A stretch of 64,000 nt of DNA from Flavobacterium anseongense (GCF_021608185.1 NZ_JAKIHN010000004.1:62001-126000); one strand, 5' to 3'. Numbered from the stretch's first letter, positions 24,524-33,372 are shown. Translations and numbers: made by a program. The notes: generated by a model not told the origin, from the sequence alone.

Positions 24524-26392
24524 CTATTTTTTCTGATTCTTGAGTTCGGCTCTTGCTTTTTCGAGTTCAACTTTAGCCGCATCCATCTCGGCTTTTGCTT
24601 TTAGCATTTCTTCTTTGGCCTTTAGCATTTCGGCTTTTGCTTTTTCCATCTCTGGTTTGGAAGCATCCATTTCACGTCTGGCTCTTTCTATTTCCGGTTT
24701 AGCTTTTTCCATTGCTTCTTGCACTTTTTTCCAATCACCGTTAGCAATTTTAATTTGCTTTTCCATCATTGGTTTAAGTCTTTTCATTTGAATTTTTGCA
24801 TTTGCCATGGCGTCAGTTCTGATTTTCATCACATCCTTTCCATTGATAATGATTCGTGCATCGCTATCGCTGCTTTTACTTGAGGAATTTATTAATTCGT
24901 CTAATTCTTTTTTGCTGATAACACTTTCGTCACCTTCGATTACTTTTCCATTCAGGATTACTAAAGGTTTTGAACCATCCTTTTTGACAATTATTTTGGT
25001 TTCTGTATCAGAGTCATTCCAAAAATGTTTAGGAAACGGTGCTTCAGCAGGCTCTGGTGCTTCAGCTGCTTCTGGTGCTTCTGGTGCTTTCGGTGTCTCA
25101 ATATCAAAATCAAAATTGAAATCGAAGTTGTCGGCAACTCTGGCACTGTCTTCTGTAGCGAGTTCGATGATTCTGTCTTCATTTCTTCCGTTAGTGAAGA
25201 TTCTTACTTGCTTTGGACTTCCGAAACCAATATTGTTGTTGTTTTTGAAGAATTGAATTGGTTTTATTGGTTCTTTTCCGTCAACCTGAGAAACGCCCTT
25301 GTTACCCTCTTTGTCTTTATATTCTACTTTTATTCCCGTGATTTCGCCGGCACTATTTCTTTTTATTTTAGAACATTTTAGTGTAATACCGTGCTTTTCC
25401 TTTAATAAGGCAGCTTCTTTTTTCAATTCAGCGTCAGTAGAATTCTTGTCAACAACGAGACGGATTTCATTTCTGTCCTGAATTCTTCTGGCAAAGGTTT
25501 GCGCTTCTTTTTCCTGGGCAATGGTTTTTATCTGGAATAAAAAGACAAAGCCAATTAATGCCGGAATAATTAGGGCATACTTCCATGAATTTCTTTTGTG
25601 CGATTGATTTTTGTTTAACATAACGATTCGTTTTTTGATTAATGATTGATAAAAATTATTGGTTATTGATAAGCAGCTTTGATGAGAAACTACTTTTAAT
25701 AAAGCTCTTTGATAAGACTTTTTGTCTTCCAATTGTTCGATGGCTTTTTGGTCGGCGATGTATTCTAAATTTTGAGTTATTGCTTTTTTGTAAAGCCAAA
25801 CAAACGGATTAAACCAAAACACTATACAGAACAATTTAACAACCAAAACATCAATCGAATGTTTTTCCTGGCTGTGGATTTTTTCGTGTAATAAGATGCT
25901 TTGCAGCTCATCGTTTGAATACAAATCAGAGTTGTAAACGATATAGTTAAAGAAGGAAAAAGGTGCTATATTTTCATTTAAATTAACTAGCTTAAACTTC
26001 TCTTTTCTAATGACTTGCTGTTGATAAAGCATTCGATAAAGCGAAGTAAAATTGAAAACAATTTTAATCACTAATGCGCAGGCAATAAGGACATAACTAA
26101 CCCAAATAAGTTGCATCCAATCAAATGCTTCAACAACAGGAACATCTTGTATTGTTTTAGTAGATTGTTGCGAGTAGGCAACTAAATCTTCCATGGATAT
26201 TTTAGGTCTTTCAACCAGTATGATTTTCTTGATAAAAAAGAATGGCAATAGGAGTGAAGTGACTAAACCACTTAATAAAAACCAACGATTGCTGTTGAAA
26301 AACGTTTCCTTTCGAACCAAAAAATGATAGGCCAAATAGAAAACGGCAATCAGTCCGCTGGATTTTAAAAGATAAATGAATACTGATTCCAT
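24524..26392 (-). CDS. M56-family BlaR1/MecR1-like membrane metalloprotease sensor
   Basis: This 622-aa protein has four membrane segments (about 5-22, 37-56, 95-117, 272-293). Zinc-site residues lie between the third and fourth: HEKIH (169-173) and Glu210 in EYIAD. BlaR1-type proteins cleave a partner BlaI repressor on signal. Here the C-terminal region is not a penicillin-binding domain. It is a unique beta-rich part (about 300-520, containing a Pro/Glu/Ala-rich linker of PEAPEAAEAPEP type) and about eight heptads (AEMLKAK, EEMLKAK and so on, about 560-622) forming a coiled coil. The ligand is therefore not likely to be a beta-lactam. It starts one base after the BlaI-like gene stop. Confidence 0.88.
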   Translation of the reverse strand: MESVFIYLLKSSGLIAVFYLAYHFLVRKETFFNSNRWFLLSGLVTSLLLPFFFIKKIILVERPKISMEDLVAYSQQSTKTIQDVPVVEAFDWMQLIWVSYVLIACALVIKIVFNFTSLYRMLYQQQVIRKEKFKLVNLNENIAPFSFFNYIVYNSDLYSNDELQSILLHEKIHSQEKHSIDVLVVKLFCIVFWFNPFVWLYKKAITQNLEYIADQKAIEQLEDKKSYQRALLKVVSHQSCLSITNNFYQSLIKKRIVMLNKNQSHKRNSWKYALIIPALIGFVFLFQIKTIAQEKEAQTFARRIQDRNEIRLVVDKNSTDAELKKEAALLKEKHGITLKCSKIKRNSAGEITGIKVEYKDKEGNKGVSQVDGKEPIKPIQFFKNNNNIGFGSPKQVRIFTNGRNEDRIIELATEDSARVADNFDFNFDFDIETPKAPEAPEAAEAPEPAEAPFPKHFWNDSDTETKIIVKKDGSKPLVILNGKVIEGDESVISKKELDELINSSSKSSDSDARIIINGKDVMKIRTDAMANAKIQMKRLKPMMEKQIKIANGDWKKVQEAMEKAKPEIERARREMDASKPEMEKAKAEMLKAKEEMLKAKAEMDAAKVELEKARAELKNQKK

Positions 26393-26393
26393 A

Positions 26394-26753
26394 TTACTTC
26401 TTATTTTCTATAATTGCTAAAATTTCTCGTAATTCCTCAGCAGAAATCTTTTCTTCTTCCGCAAAAAAGGATACCATATTTTTATACGAACTATTAAAAT
26501 AATTGTCAATAGCAGTATTCATAAAGCGTTTTCTGTAGTCTTCCATTTTTACTTTTGGAAAATACTGATGTGTGTTTCCAAAAGCATTGTGGGAAACAAA
26601 ACCTTTGTCTTCTAAATTTCTTATAATGGTTGAAAGTGTATTGTAATGAGGTTGATCTTCGGTGATTTCTGCCATAACTTCTTTTACAAAAGCTTTTTTC
26701 AGCTTCCATAAAATTTGCATGATTTCTTCTTCCTTGTTGGTTAACTTTTGCAT
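26394..26753 (-). CDS. BlaI/MecI/CopY-family repressor
   Basis: This 119-aa winged-helix protein shows the family pattern: LTNKEEEIMQILWKLKKAFVKEVMAEI (first helices), YNTLSTIIRNLEDKGFVSH (recognition helix region) and a helical C-terminal dimer domain that carries the protease-sensitive site in relatives. Palindromes with AACTA/TAGTT halves overlap and follow its promoter, so it should repress its own operon with the M56 protease gene. Its cleavage by the neighbouring M56 protease is expected from the Bla/Mec paradigm. Confidence 0.92.
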   Translation of the reverse strand: MQKLTNKEEEIMQILWKLKKAFVKEVMAEITEDQPHYNTLSTIIRNLEDKGFVSHNAFGNTHQYFPKVKMEDYRKRFMNTAIDNYFNSSYKNMVSFFAEEEKISAEELREILAIIENKK

Positions 26754-26771
26754 AGTTCTTTAATTTGAAAT

Positions 26772-26816
26772 CAAAACTATAACTATTTTTTTAGTTACAC
26801 AACTATATTTATAGTT
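26772..26816 (-). promoter_or_regulatory. Promoter and palindromic operators of the BlaI-like operon
   Basis: A reverse -7 element CAAAACTA (26772-26779) is followed upstream by two overlapping palindromes: TAGTT-acac-AACTA (26792-26805) and AACTATA-tt-TATAGTT (26801-26816). Further AACTAT copies lie at 26781 and 26821. BlaI/MecI repressors bind dyads with TACA/TGTA or related halves; these are the only strong dyads here. Confidence 0.7.
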
Positions 26817-26869
26817 ATTTAACTATTTTTTAAGGTTTAAAAGGCGGAATTATTGTTTAAGGATTTGAT

Positions 26870-28093
26870 TTATAGTATTTTATGTTCCATCTGAATCAAA
26901 CGAAAAACCCAAATACCAGAAATGACTCCAAGTAAACCAAGGATTCCCATAACGAACCAGTTGACTTGATAGCCCCAATATTCGATGATTTCCATACCAA
27001 CTTTAGAGCTAAATATGTGAGCCAAACTATAACTCATGGTATAAATTGCCATGTATCTTCCTTCATGGCCTTTTGGTGCCCGACTTAAAGCAACCGAATT
27101 CGAAAAAGGAAAAGCAAACATTTCGCCAACAGTCATAAACAGCATCATTATGACTAAAACTCCAGCCCAAGTATTGATTAGCATCAGAAATAAACTGATT
27201 GCCATTAAGAAACAGCCCATTGTTACTACTTTGACTTTACTTATTTTATGCCGTTCTACATAACTTACAAGCGGCATTTCGAGGAAGAAAATCATCAGGC
27301 CATTCATGGTCAAAAGCAAACCTGTTTGAAACTCGGATAGATTAAATTGCTCTCTGTGATACAACGGAATCGTGGTGAATACCTGAAAAAACAAAATACC
27401 CGAAACCAAACACGTAAAGAGGAAAATCCAAAATGGTTTGTCTTTAAATACAGAATGGGTAAGCACTTCACTCGGATGTTCTTTGTCGGTGAAAACACTT
27501 TTTTTCTTTTCTTTTACTTTTATCCAAAAAATGAGAATGGCAATAATACAAGTTGCCCCATCAACCCAAAACAAGCCACGATAGCCAATACTCATAATAA
27601 TTAATCCTGCTAGAGCCGGACCTGCAGCAAAACCAAGATTTATAGCCAGTCGAACTAAAGTCAATGCCCGGGTTCTATTTTCGGGTTTGGCATAAGCACC
27701 AATTGATACAAACATGGCAGGACGATACATATCGGCAACGACCATAATCAAAAACATACTAATGCAAAGACCGACAAAGCTGGTAATGAATTGTATCACA
27801 AAAAACATCAGTCCGCTGGTAAGCAAACTAAAAATCATAATTTTATAAAATCCGATTTTGTCAGAGAGTTTGCCACCAAGCCACGAACCAATAATAGAAC
27901 CGATTCCAAAACAAACCATTATCCAACCGACTTCACTATAGCTAAAATGCAAATCTTCCTTTAAATATTTTGATAGAAATGGCAGCACCATAGTTCCGGC
28001 ACGATTGATAAACGTGATGAACGCGAGTATCCAAATTTCTCTCCTAAATCCTCTGAAGTTATTGATGTAGCGTTGAAAGGCAGTTTTGAGCAT
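26870..28093 (-). CDS. MFS transporter
   Basis: This 407-aa protein has about 12 hydrophobic helices and the MFS loop 2-3 motif GSWLGGKLSDKIGFYK (about 67-82). The second repeat has the matching LEMPLVSYVERHKISK. The family includes drug/proton antiporters; the closest subgroup by eye is the MDR MFS group of Bacteroidota, but no substrate can be assigned. It is transcribed divergently from the DUF1684-TatD pair across a 106-base spacer, with tandem reverse -7 elements 28 bases upstream. Confidence 0.88.
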   Translation of the reverse strand: MLKTAFQRYINNFRGFRREIWILAFITFINRAGTMVLPFLSKYLKEDLHFSYSEVGWIMVCFGIGSIIGSWLGGKLSDKIGFYKIMIFSLLTSGLMFFVIQFITSFVGLCISMFLIMVVADMYRPAMFVSIGAYAKPENRTRALTLVRLAINLGFAAGPALAGLIIMSIGYRGLFWVDGATCIIAILIFWIKVKEKKKSVFTDKEHPSEVLTHSVFKDKPFWIFLFTCLVSGILFFQVFTTIPLYHREQFNLSEFQTGLLLTMNGLMIFFLEMPLVSYVERHKISKVKVVTMGCFLMAISLFLMLINTWAGVLVIMMLFMTVGEMFAFPFSNSVALSRAPKGHEGRYMAIYTMSYSLAHIFSSKVGMEIIEYWGYQVNWFVMGILGLLGVISGIWVFRLIQMEHKIL

Positions 28094-28110
28094 TGATGAT
28101 TGGTTGATAG

Positions 28111-28137
28111 GGTAAAGTTACAAAGTTACAAAGTTAC
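28111..28137 (-). promoter_or_regulatory. Tandem -7 elements (GTTACAAA repeats) upstream of the MFS gene
   Basis: The octamer CAAAGTTA occurs twice in tandem (28121-28128 and 28129-28136), after another AAAGTTA. Each copy reads TAACTTTG on the minus strand and fits TAnnTTTG. The eight-base periodicity could change by slippage. Confidence 0.5.
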
Positions 28138-28177
28138 TGTGTCGCTAAGTTTCTGAGTTTGCAAACAATTTTTATTC

Positions 28178-28185
28178 TATTTTTG
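28178..28185 (+). promoter_or_regulatory. -7 promoter element of the DUF1684 gene
   Basis: TATTTTTG lies 15 bases before the ATG at 28200, with a TTG 16 bases further upstream (28159-28161). Confidence 0.5.
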
Positions 28186-28199
28186 TTGAAAACTGTCCG

Positions 28200-28790
28200 A
28201 TGAAAAAAATACTTTTCCTTTTGTTATTGCTGAACATTGTTACGATTTCAGCCCAAGAAATATCTTCGAAAGAATTCCAACAAACACTTAATAAAGAGTA
28301 TGGCGATAGGGACGAAAGTCCATTAACTGAGGAAGATTTCAAGACCTTCAAGGGTTTGGATTTTTATCCAATAGATGAAAAGTATATAGTAGAAGCCAAA
28401 TTTGTCCGTACACCCGATGAAAAAATCTTTAAGATGAAAACTACCGGTACGCGTACACCGGAATATGTGAAATACGGTCAATTGTTTTTTAGCCTTGACG
28501 GTCAGGAATTTAAATTAAATCTGTATCAGAATATTGATTTGATTAAAAAAGAAGGATTTGCCGACTATCTTTTTCTGCCATTTTCAGACTTAACATGTGG
28601 AAAAGAAAGTTATATTGGCGGACGTTATATCGATATGAGAATTCCGAAAAGCGATACGGTAACTATTGATTTTAATAAAGCATACAACCCTTATTGTGCT
28701 TACAATCATAAATATTCCTGTCCGATTGTGCCACTTGAAAATGATTTGGAAATTGAAATTTTAGCTGGTGTCAAAAAGTTTCATGACTAA
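28200..28790 (+). CDS. DUF1684 domain protein, secreted
   Basis: This 196-aa protein has a signal peptide (about 1-18, ending ISAQ). The rest matches the DUF1684 pattern: FKGLDFYPIDEKYIVEAKF, KYGQLFFSLDGQEFKLNLYQ, LFLPFSDLTCGKESYIGGRYIDM and FNKAYNPYCAYNHKYSCPIVP. The C-terminal segment with paired Cys is the most conserved part of the family. The family has no established function. Its stop codon overlaps the TatD start by one base (TAATG), so the two are translationally coupled. Confidence 0.88.
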   Translation: MKKILFLLLLLNIVTISAQEISSKEFQQTLNKEYGDRDESPLTEEDFKTFKGLDFYPIDEKYIVEAKFVRTPDEKIFKMKTTGTRTPEYVKYGQLFFSLDGQEFKLNLYQNIDLIKKEGFADYLFLPFSDLTCGKESYIGGRYIDMRIPKSDTVTIDFNKAYNPYCAYNHKYSCPIVPLENDLEIEILAGVKKFHD

Positions 28791-29431
28791 TGCAATTTTA
28801 CAATTTACATACACATAAATTTACCAACGACGCTACTGTTTTGGAATTGGTCAATCAATATCCATGGGAATTTGATAACGCTATTCCACAGTATTCTATA
28901 GGTATTCATCCTTGGTATATAAGCGAGGATCGATTGGCAAGTGATTTAAATTGCATAGAAGAGAAGCTTAGGTTAAAACAATGTTTGGCTCTTGGCGAGT
29001 GTGGATTGGATAAACGTATTGAAGTTCCGATGGGATTACAAATTGAAGTTTTTGAAAAGCAAATTGCTTTGGCTGAAAAGTATCAAAAATCTCTGGTGTT
29101 GCATTTAGTGGCTGCCTTTGATGAGCTTCTTGAAATCAAAAAACGCTTGAAGATTTCTGTGCCTATAGTTATCCATGGGTTTTCTAAAAATGAACAAGTC
29201 GCCAAACAACTTATTGCTAACGGATTTTATTTATCTTTTGGTAAATACCTATTGCAAAACCCAGAGATGAAAGAAGTTTTTCAATCTATTCCAAACGATA
29301 GATTCTTCCTTGAAACTGATACTGTTGAAAAGACTTTGGAAGAAGTTTATAGTTTAGCCGCTGAGTATAAAGGCATGACCTTAGCTGAAATGAAGGCGCA
29401 AGTGGAAAGGAATTGGAAGATTGTTTTTTGA
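28790..29431 (+). CDS. TatD-family metal-dependent hydrolase
   Basis: This 213-aa protein is a short TatD-like amidohydrolase. The first metal-binding motif is NLHTHKF (HTH at about 7-9), and ALGECGLDKR supplies the bridging Glu. Conserved His residues lie in LVLHLVAAF and VIHGFSK, and the Asp in FLETDT. TatD enzymes act as 3'-5' DNA exonucleases or other hydrolases. At 213 residues it is shorter than E. coli TatD (about 260). The DUF1684 gene upstream is coupled; a functional tie is not known. Confidence 0.85.
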   Translation: MQFYNLHTHKFTNDATVLELVNQYPWEFDNAIPQYSIGIHPWYISEDRLASDLNCIEEKLRLKQCLALGECGLDKRIEVPMGLQIEVFEKQIALAEKYQKSLVLHLVAAFDELLEIKKRLKISVPIVIHGFSKNEQVAKQLIANGFYLSFGKYLLQNPEMKEVFQSIPNDRFFLETDTVEKTLEEVYSLAAEYKGMTLAEMKAQVERNWKIVF

Positions 29432-29454
29432 CCTGATGCACATTATCTGCTTTA

Positions 29455-30147
29455 TCACTCCTTAATAATTTTCTTGTTTATCGTTCCAAATGAGGTGTCC
29501 ATTTTTAAAATGTAAATTCCCGTAGTCAAATCAGCAGTAGCTATAGTTTCAAAATCATCGTTTATAGTTTTGATATTTTGCCCCAATGAATTGATGATTT
29601 GAATTTTGGAAATGGCTAATTGACCGGCATTTACATGAACAAACTCTTTAGCCGGGTTTGGGTAAATTGCTATTTGTTCTAATTCAAAATTTGGTGAGTG
29701 AAGCTGTGAATTTCCAAATACATAATTCATAAATATTGGGGTTGAAATAACCAGCGACATATTATCTCCTTCACCTGAGATGAAATACTGTCCTCCCCCT
29801 GATTGCAAAAAGGAAAAATAAGCTCCTTCAAATGATGTATGACTAGAATAACCGCAAAGAAGCAACGTAGCTGAAAAATTGTTGAATTGCACAACATCAT
29901 CAAATGGAGAAGTAAAATTTCCGTTAAATGAATTACATGCTCCCTGCCCACTAAAACTCAATGATGCTTCTGTAAAAGTAAGATTGGGTGAAATGGAAGG
30001 AGTTATAACTGAAACCGGATGATGAATGTTATCGTCAGTAGAGTAGTAATCGTATAGATACCAAGTCTGGAATAAATCCGGATTTGGAGTTTGGGAGAAA
30101 CAGTTTATACTGTAAAGTATAGAAATTAAAGTGATTATGTGTTTCAT
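29455..30147 (-). CDS. META-like secreted protein with T9SS type A sorting domain
   Basis: This 230-aa protein has a signal peptide (about 1-18) and a META/HslJ-like domain (about 25-140), shown by the family-like phrase FSGQGACNSFNGNF and a following beta-rich region. The last 75 residues are a T9SS type A sorting domain: IAIYPNPAKEFVHV, SLGQNIKTI and TTGIYILKMDTSFGTINKKI. It should be exported by Sec and then placed at the surface or released by type IX secretion. It lies next to another T9SS protein on the same strand, 80 bases away. Confidence 0.82.
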   Translation of the reverse strand: MKHIITLISILYSINCFSQTPNPDLFQTWYLYDYYSTDDNIHHPVSVITPSISPNLTFTEASLSFSGQGACNSFNGNFTSPFDDVVQFNNFSATLLLCGYSSHTSFEGAYFSFLQSGGGQYFISGEGDNMSLVISTPIFMNYVFGNSQLHSPNFELEQIAIYPNPAKEFVHVNAGQLAISKIQIINSLGQNIKTINDDFETIATADLTTGIYILKMDTSFGTINKKIIKE

Positions 30148-30227
30148 TTGGTATTGGACTTAATTTACGTTTTTAAATTTAATGTACCAAGGCTTCATAG
30201 ATACTATAAACCGCGGCTGTGGCATAT

Positions 30228-31895
30228 TTATTCTTTCAATATTTTTTTTCGATAAGTATTTTTTCCTGTTACTAAAACAATTATATAAGTTCCTACTGAT
30301 AAGTCTGAAACATTTATTTCTGCTGAAACATTTATCAAATTTTTTAAAAGTCTCCCACTCATATCATAAAATTTAACAGATTTTGGTAACTCATCAGTTT
30401 TAATCTCCAACACATTTTTTACAGGGTTAGGATAAAGTTCTAAATAAGGACTTTCTATACCAATTGTAGATAATGCACTTGAAATAAAAATAATAAAATC
30501 TTCTGTTTGCCCATATTCTAAAGTACCGCATGATAGCGGGAATTGAGCGGAATAATAATCAGAAGCCAATCTCATGCGTAGTGAGGTGTCAGTCACAGCA
30601 GAAAGAGGAACGGAAAAGGTAGCAGTGTGAGTTTGATTACTTGTTGTCCCTGCGCTGTTTATTACAAGTTCTGTACTTTGAAAGACCCCATTATTGTTGA
30701 AATCAATCCAACCTCGTACATTTTCAATGTTAGCTGGACCAGTAGTGACAGTAATGGTATAGGAGGAGTTGACATTTAAATTTGCTTTTGGGGGATACAT
30801 TGGGCAACTAGTACTAGATATGGTATTGTCTATATAATATTGATAGTTATCACCAGTATATCCCGCGGAATTATAAAGCATATTTGCTAATGTTACATTT
30901 CTTAAACCAATATCGAAACCATTACCTATATTGCTAATAGAGGAAGGGTTACAAGTTGCTGCAATGGGAGTAGAAGCTGTTGTGTAGTCAAATGAATTTA
31001 AATAATTTATTGCATTGTTTGAAATCGGCCATCTCCACAATTGAAATAAAGAGGTTAAATTAGTGCGTGCAGCTAATGATGAAGCGATAATGAAGTTATC
31101 CACAGCATCTTGAGTTGTTAACCTATCCACTCTTTTTCCGGCATATTTCCATACGTTTTGTAACCAACATTCACCATAAGTATCTTTCAAATACCAACAA
31201 AAAGATGCAAACAAATCAGTTCCACCCAAAGAAGAGCCAGGAACACCTTGCCCTATTCCCAGTGTATTTGCCCAATTTAAACTTGGATCAGCCATATAGG
31301 AGGCTAGTAATCCCCTAACATTGTTTTGAAATTGGGTAAATGTCCAACTTCCAAAATTTGAACCTTGTAATCCTAAATGTTCCATTGCCATAAATCGCAT
31401 AAATACCGCATATCCTGTAACAATTGGATCATTTGAGGTATATTGTAGTTTATTAGTATAGAACCAAAAGTTCCTTCCAAATTCATAAAAAGGCTCTTGG
31501 CTGTATTGATTATAGTTTAGCAAATCATTATAAAAATCATCAAAGTAAGCAGACTGTAATTCAATTCCAGTTGCCCCAAGATATCCGCAACCAGCACCAC
31601 AGGTAGAGTTTACTCTTGCAATTGTTGAGCGGTTATTGATGTATGTAGCATTAAGAAAAGAAGGTTGCTTTCCGGTACATGACATGTAGAAATTATAGGT
31701 ACCATCCATTGCATTAACCCAGTTACTCATTGTTGCAGGGTTTAAGGAGGAAGAATTTGCCAAAACCATTGTTTTAACTCCTTCATACTTGTACAAATTA
31801 AGGACTGCTCCGTCAAATGTTGTATAGACTTGAGGTGTTTGCGCAATACAATAATTTTCAAAAATAAAAAATAATAAAAATAATTTTGATTTCAT
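30228..31895 (-). CDS. T9SS-secreted protein with GEVED domain and unassigned N-terminal domain
   Basis: This 555-aa protein has a signal peptide (about 1-19). The N-terminal domain (20-340) is unrecognised with confidence; it has STCGAGCGYLGATGIEL (97-113) and PFYEFGRNFWFY (135-146). The second phrase resembles a zincin HExxH helix with both His replaced (Tyr137, Arg141). A GEVED domain follows (about 395-475: VRGWIDFNNNGVF ... YGQTEDFIIFI). A T9SS type A sorting domain ends the protein (LELYPNPVKNVLEI ... KKILKE). It would be cell-surface or released. An adhesive or degraded enzymatic role is possible. Confidence 0.78.
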   Translation of the reverse strand: MKSKLFLLFFIFENYCIAQTPQVYTTFDGAVLNLYKYEGVKTMVLANSSSLNPATMSNWVNAMDGTYNFYMSCTGKQPSFLNATYINNRSTIARVNSTCGAGCGYLGATGIELQSAYFDDFYNDLLNYNQYSQEPFYEFGRNFWFYTNKLQYTSNDPIVTGYAVFMRFMAMEHLGLQGSNFGSWTFTQFQNNVRGLLASYMADPSLNWANTLGIGQGVPGSSLGGTDLFASFCWYLKDTYGECWLQNVWKYAGKRVDRLTTQDAVDNFIIASSLAARTNLTSLFQLWRWPISNNAINYLNSFDYTTASTPIAATCNPSSISNIGNGFDIGLRNVTLANMLYNSAGYTGDNYQYYIDNTISSTSCPMYPPKANLNVNSSYTITVTTGPANIENVRGWIDFNNNGVFQSTELVINSAGTTSNQTHTATFSVPLSAVTDTSLRMRLASDYYSAQFPLSCGTLEYGQTEDFIIFISSALSTIGIESPYLELYPNPVKNVLEIKTDELPKSVKFYDMSGRLLKNLINVSAEINVSDLSVGTYIIVLVTGKNTYRKKILKE

Positions 31896-32046
31896 ATTTA
31901 CAATATTTTATTTGCCTAATCTTTTAAAAATGCGGTTTTCGGCATTTCCCGTATGGACTTTTATTTTGTTCCTATATGTAATCGCCAATAATTGCGTACA
32001 TCTAATAGATAACTATCACACATTCGATTCTAAAGTAAGTCAAATA

Positions 32047-33372
32047 CTAATTTTCTTCTCTTTTAAAAGGTTGTAATTTCCAATACGTTAAACTACGCCA
32101 AAGCCATTCCAGTGGTCCAAAATAAAAATGACGCAACCATATCGGACTTACAATCAATTGCAAAATCCAAATGGCAAAGGCGACATAGTAGATTTGATAA
32201 AATTCGAATACGCCATAATAATTCAATCCATAACCAAAGAAGAACAAAGTGCATATAATCGAGTGCATGATGTAATTGGTAAACGCCATTTGTCCAACGG
32301 CTTCAAGACGACGGAAAGCACCTTGTATTGCTTTTGATTTATACAATAAAATGATTGCGGCGGTATGCGCCATTACCAATAAAATACGTTGAAAAGGATA
32401 AATTAAATTAACCCAATCTATCGAAACCGTCTCCATTTTTTTGAGGTTCGCTTCTAAAGTAGAATAGGTGACAAAATAATGATACGAACTATATATTACT
32501 AATGGAAGTCCAACGCCATAACCGATTAGCATAACTTTCCGGTAGTTGTCATTGGACCAATTTCCGGTAAGGAATCCCCATTTATATAGCGCAAAACCAA
32601 GCAGCATAAGTGCGATGGAATCCCAGATTCCGTAGAATAAGTATTTCGTCTGACCATCAAAAGCCATTGGGCGTAGATAGCTGGCTACTGTGCTGTAATC
32701 GGACTTCATTTTTTTGGTATTTTCTTTAGCATCCTCACGGTTTGGAATCATGCTTTTCTCGACTTCTCTCCAAGTAACCAGCGCTTTTTCTTGCTCGGCA
32801 GTTAGCGTTTTGTTTTCGTCCTGTGCTTTTTTGGCTTCAACATAATCGAGACGTTTTTCCCGAAGCCCTTGGTAAAAATAAGTTCCCATTCCAAAATCAA
32901 CTATAGCTACTAAAGGAATTGCCAGCACTAAGTATTTTGGATTTACGTTTCGAAACAAATAGACAATCATTCCACAAACGGCATAGAGGTATAGAATGTC
33001 GCCAATCCATAAAACTAAATGCGCATGAATTAATCCAAACAGCAACAGCCAAAACATACGGCGGTAAAACAAACCATGAGTTGACAATCCGTTTTTTACT
33101 TTCTTGCCAATAAAAAGCAATACGCCGGCTCCAAAAATCATACTGAACATGGCGCGCATCTTACCTTCAAATAGAACTCCAATAATGGTGCTTACCCAGA
33201 AGTTGATGTTGGTCGGGTCATTTTTATAGACTTCTGAAGAATAATTAGGCATAGAAAATCCCGGAATATTCATCAATAAAATACCCAAAAGTGCAACGCC
33301 ACGCAAGGCATCAATAAGTTTGATTCGATCGTTTTCCGAAACTGGGGCATCAGTAATAGAATTAATTTTCAT
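32047..33372 (-). CDS. DUF418 family membrane protein
   Basis: This 441-aa protein has about eight to ten hydrophobic segments and the DUF418 (YeiB-like) landmarks. The N-terminus reads RIKLIDALRGVALLGILLMNI, then FEGKMRAMFSMIFGAGV. The C-terminus has EAVGQMAFTNYIMHSIICTLFFFGYG and FGPLEWLWRSLTYWK. The family is loosely related to acyltransferase-3 membrane proteins and is of unknown function. A charged insertion (about 180-230, KKAQDENKTLTAEQEKALV) separates the two halves. It is a single gene with 248 bases upstream in which I see only the TcdA promoter. Confidence 0.88.
   Translation of the reverse strand: MKINSITDAPVSENDRIKLIDALRGVALLGILLMNIPGFSMPNYSSEVYKNDPTNINFWVSTIIGVLFEGKMRAMFSMIFGAGVLLFIGKKVKNGLSTHGLFYRRMFWLLLFGLIHAHLVLWIGDILYLYAVCGMIVYLFRNVNPKYLVLAIPLVAIVDFGMGTYFYQGLREKRLDYVEAKKAQDENKTLTAEQEKALVTWREVEKSMIPNREDAKENTKKMKSDYSTVASYLRPMAFDGQTKYLFYGIWDSIALMLLGFALYKWGFLTGNWSNDNYRKVMLIGYGVGLPLVIYSSYHYFVTYSTLEANLKKMETVSIDWVNLIYPFQRILLVMAHTAAIILLYKSKAIQGAFRRLEAVGQMAFTNYIMHSIICTLFFFGYGLNYYGVFEFYQIYYVAFAIWILQLIVSPIWLRHFYFGPLEWLWRSLTYWKLQPFKREEN

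Noticed and set aside
24540..25256. Long plus-strand ORFs over the BlaR1-like gene
   Set aside because: They mirror the heptad and Pro/Ala-rich coding DNA of the minus strand, have low-complexity Ser/Phe/Leu composition and no start signals.
24524..26753. BlaI/BlaR1 pair as a beta-lactam resistance locus
   Set aside because: No penicillin-binding sensor domain or beta-lactamase gene is present; the outer domain is of another kind.
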